NCBI GenBank assembly: GCA_016209535.1 | Contig: JACQVW010000621.1 | Location: forward strand, 1 to 33,740 | Reading direction: 5' to 3' | DNA length: 33,740 nt | Source: Planctomycetota bacterium | GTDB taxonomy: Bacteria; Planctomycetota; UBA8108; SXIK01 | Part shown: positions 33,501 to 33,740 of the stretch, piece after piece | Numbering within the stretch: the stretch's first letter is position 1 | Layout: each line of letters starts with the position of its first letter | Made by a program: the position numbers and the translations under genes | The notes under the pieces: model-generated | What the model was told of the DNA's origin: nothing | Database searches by the model: none | The model's input: only the letters and a program-made list of their open reading frames with translations

Positions 33501-33740
33501 GCGGGACCGCGACCGGCCCGTGCGATTTCATCTTCGACCCGCTCGACCGCAAGATCTCGGAGGGCGCGGCCGTCGCCGACCCCGACTTCGTCGCCCCAGC
33601 CTCGTGCGGCGTCCACCAGGCGGTCCTGCGGTGCAAGGACCGGCCCCACTCCGCCTTGAAGCCCATCCACATCCACGTCATCGGGATCGACGTGGTGCTG
33701 GCGCCGAAGGTGCTGGCGCTGGGCTCGGAGGGCACGTTCA
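27581..33740 (+). CDS. Giant secreted multidomain protein (DUF11-like, malectin-like, dockerin, propeller), 3' end outside the window
   Basis: The frame from ATG 27581 is open to the right edge: 2,053 codons and no stop. A signal peptide (VTVLLAASALPSALRA) is followed by a DUF11/CARDB-like sandwich (about 34-150). A malectin-like sugar-binding region (about 360-556) runs from VNCGGPRLDEAVG to MLEGILLRRI. A pair of dockerin-like EF-hands (about 742-803) reads DSNGDAGVDISDAILVLL and DADDDGEITLSDAVVLL. Beta-sandwich segments follow, then a long repetitive beta-propeller-like region (about 1170-1680) with recurring GVDP-type turns. An acidic, proline-rich linker (about 1686-1745) precedes a cysteine-rich C-terminal region. 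No catalytic motif was recognised. It is probably a cell-surface or matrix protein. No Shine-Dalgarno is obvious; the start is chosen by the signal peptide. Confidence 0.82.
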   Translation, partial: MNGLGPSLLRFSLSAHVTVLLAASALPSALRAEADLAFTLTLTPASPRVGDTITYELQGVNVGPDATQFASFRLTTSLAPQIFAPRSIEASGTACSLAADGRSYTCDYPRLNPGDPVRVTIVGEAIAVGTAFLSAGVALPDDSNRTNNFPSARLTVFEGPEFCQDCLVGEVACGETVQRRLDDDCRSNFRFVDIWRFEVDRPRSVSIETTLTISDGVDLTVRDAECRPVPRGPCTFRGDGTTCRFDLQAGTHSVLVGASQLKDYELRADCGGASSLACTVAPDGGSELRWTNSPLHDPAAPISIRVNGVEVASVPGRDQAAVLAPETLAGAPDGVAEVCVVDSSGLPACCALLLADDLAVNCGGPRLDEAVGTGVGDGRTWLEDTAENPSIFLVQGEGTVDFAAAPGGFTVADTRLVEPRFTDDPQRSRLFATARTRDGEIAYRFAVRPGDWEVVLLFAEGSSSGGCLAIPDPAESPGSCRVFDIALNGDPVEERFAPHVAAQRGLGNPLPNSVFGVAVARDYRARGAGQIKVSVRDLGPGDPPGDAMLEGILLRRIRPARFELEVAGPACGGVLEGPAGGRFATGLECTLATSDNPFDAGARAWSLSLAAEGAAVSLISTEGTAAAPAAAGPPGLRQGGFELSELTAGPGNEGAVSTVVLSFESPVTLPAQGTVPVARIALAGTFPPVDCRQLVTVFYADGRSGSLGPVENRVLQLDLEAEPALGRCAFELAGLPAVPFQRGDSNGDAGVDISDAILVLLSLFAAGFDLSCLDAADADDDGEITLSDAVVLLNHLFRGGPRPPEPFDRCGTDPTGDPLGCSLYDACPPPPEGGECPPPPSGGPVLVRSAPSPFAFPPLLKGLFGRARLTVRNPRSTPVTVRTVTIDPRFDDELFALEALPPLPVTLAAGEALAADLAGSSRRLGLHRVDVRYETDRNEHVEEVLFEVALGSLPEVPGELTIVTLPGQPAEGALLISNGAAAAEDLAIDLEGASASGPFSVDESLLPAAVAPGGTLRLPVRLRFDASSPGELGDQVRGELHLRSNGREGGDGRSGTLHRVRLEARISPGATFSGPLAIALGGEATRTLVAEAPFRAASFRVGTADPRSVRLRGPGGDLADEVRGLAHGAPVTFAAVGSGFAEIEVSLESTGAGGGGGLAALQEPLDVGRERATVATPVRAGRLLDGGDGGEDRLEIISLPGGDVLAAHRFPGDDILRNSDLVVTGSGGEDFGLLTLRSGRTDIYRFRDGARVASIPSGGGAGVPGVDPVVVRLTVPGDAEPSEVGISVDSRAALVSYRVTTGEVLGRVALRVFSEAVDLGAAEDVDPVVSGKEDAGIDPVLFFLGDNGECFAVSLPALGSVTRLGQIAGGARVAVDPVPLGSGDVAFPGASGEVLFAVRAAGGFRTYRYEPLVDRSGGQDVFQDALLAEVDPVPTADGRFLLLQTAQGHVRVLDREKLDPQGPRAGQPLVTLSAPFSARSVQGVDPILVGYDPAGAAPEADARVIAAYERGVVRIWSLDGGSQITLEPLAGSSGRWERNIDVLADPRRADRVHLFDGEGTIRVVDPLGGRLLHTITGAGAPIEGVDPKLSPDGSHLIAVTELGDGQATITLHGVAPGTFGVRRALVAGLPLPQRDVDLAVLGSGEVLYTDLTGTVTALDLEGTVLYTVPRSEGGGAVNGVDLSLPGDGEAQSDEDWAEPTEEEKRRGEPPVHPPEDGLPPPDPGAPDPEADPEPGNPEDTPREGGGVCPLEEVCLCEGDVFDLAARVPELRDCPPGAPSGPSSEIKEVSRQPVAPCAQRPAIRFEDHLIPLHELVVRPADACGADHYHAANGFDALALDGTRVRDPNPSSCGYGKVSEVPVVAEAFEDCSGEVLEVRGREVVGKAPGESVLHVRPCIAPGQSPEEVKPREIVVTVIRPRKLTAKLLEDPGTVVSVEKTSAGPECLAAACGDAVRLTGESCPARCVELLELGDAGGTATGPCDFIFDPLDRKISEGAAVADPDFVAPASCGVHQAVLRCKDRPHSALKPIHIHVIGIDVVLAPKVLALGSEGTF

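Noticed and set aside
30047-33676. A 1,209-codon antisense frame over the giant secreted protein
   Set aside because: Complementary shadow with no recognisable domains; the plus strand has a continuous frame with malectin-like and dockerin motifs.

Overview
The window is very GC-rich and looks like a Planctomycetota or closely similar genome, probably assembled from a metagenome. The pointers are secreted proteins with dockerin-like repeats of the form DSNGDGSVDLSDAV...FLF, Tat-exported Gfo/Idh/MocA oxidoreductases next to sugar-phosphate isomerase and glycosidase genes, a uroporphyrinogen-decarboxylase-family protein, and very large secreted multidomain proteins. No rRNA, tRNA, CRISPR array, prophage or complete insertion sequence was seen.

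Layout. 1-222 holds a truncated piece of bshA (bacillithiol synthesis) on the minus strand. 374-4128 is an overlapping SbcD/SbcC-like nuclease-ATPase pair. 4129-4691 is a gene graveyard: a small antitoxin-like start and a 92-bp copy of part of a gene found 5.9 kb away. 4692-8399 (minus) encodes a large secreted protein built from four divergent secretin-like units. 8546-8845 is a small membrane protein with a TTG start. 9075-11732 is a HAF-repeat / metzincin protease / thrombospondin-3 / dockerin gene cut in two by an in-frame TGA. 11742-13957 (minus) has a dockerin plus YadA-head-like protein and a Tat-exported oxidoreductase. 14069-18093 (plus) is a tightly overlapping run: isomerase, glycoside hydrolase, QueD-like enzyme, threonine-dehydratase-like enzyme. 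A uroporphyrinogen-decarboxylase-family gene converges on it. A GH51 arabinofuranosidase follows at 19331-21310.

21428-22469 is a lower-GC three-gene overlapping operon whose first product resembles Tse2-type ADP-ribosyltransferase toxins. Then come a parallel beta-helix protein and a decayed oxidoreductase (minus), an AlbA_2/Schlafen-type ATPase, a broken PQQ-propeller gene, and a secreted protein of more than 2,050 residues that runs off the right edge.

The most striking feature is the density of gene lesions. There are three in-frame stop codons (9981, 14132, 18336), internal losses in three enzymes or propellers (about 15958, 24724 and 24915, 26865), a truncated bshA, and a displaced gene fragment. 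All sit in otherwise well-conserved frames. This means either ongoing decay of a carbohydrate/secretome island or systematic assembly error; read mapping would decide. The best candidate for a poorly described system is the Tse2-like three-gene operon, followed by the four-unit secretin-like protein.
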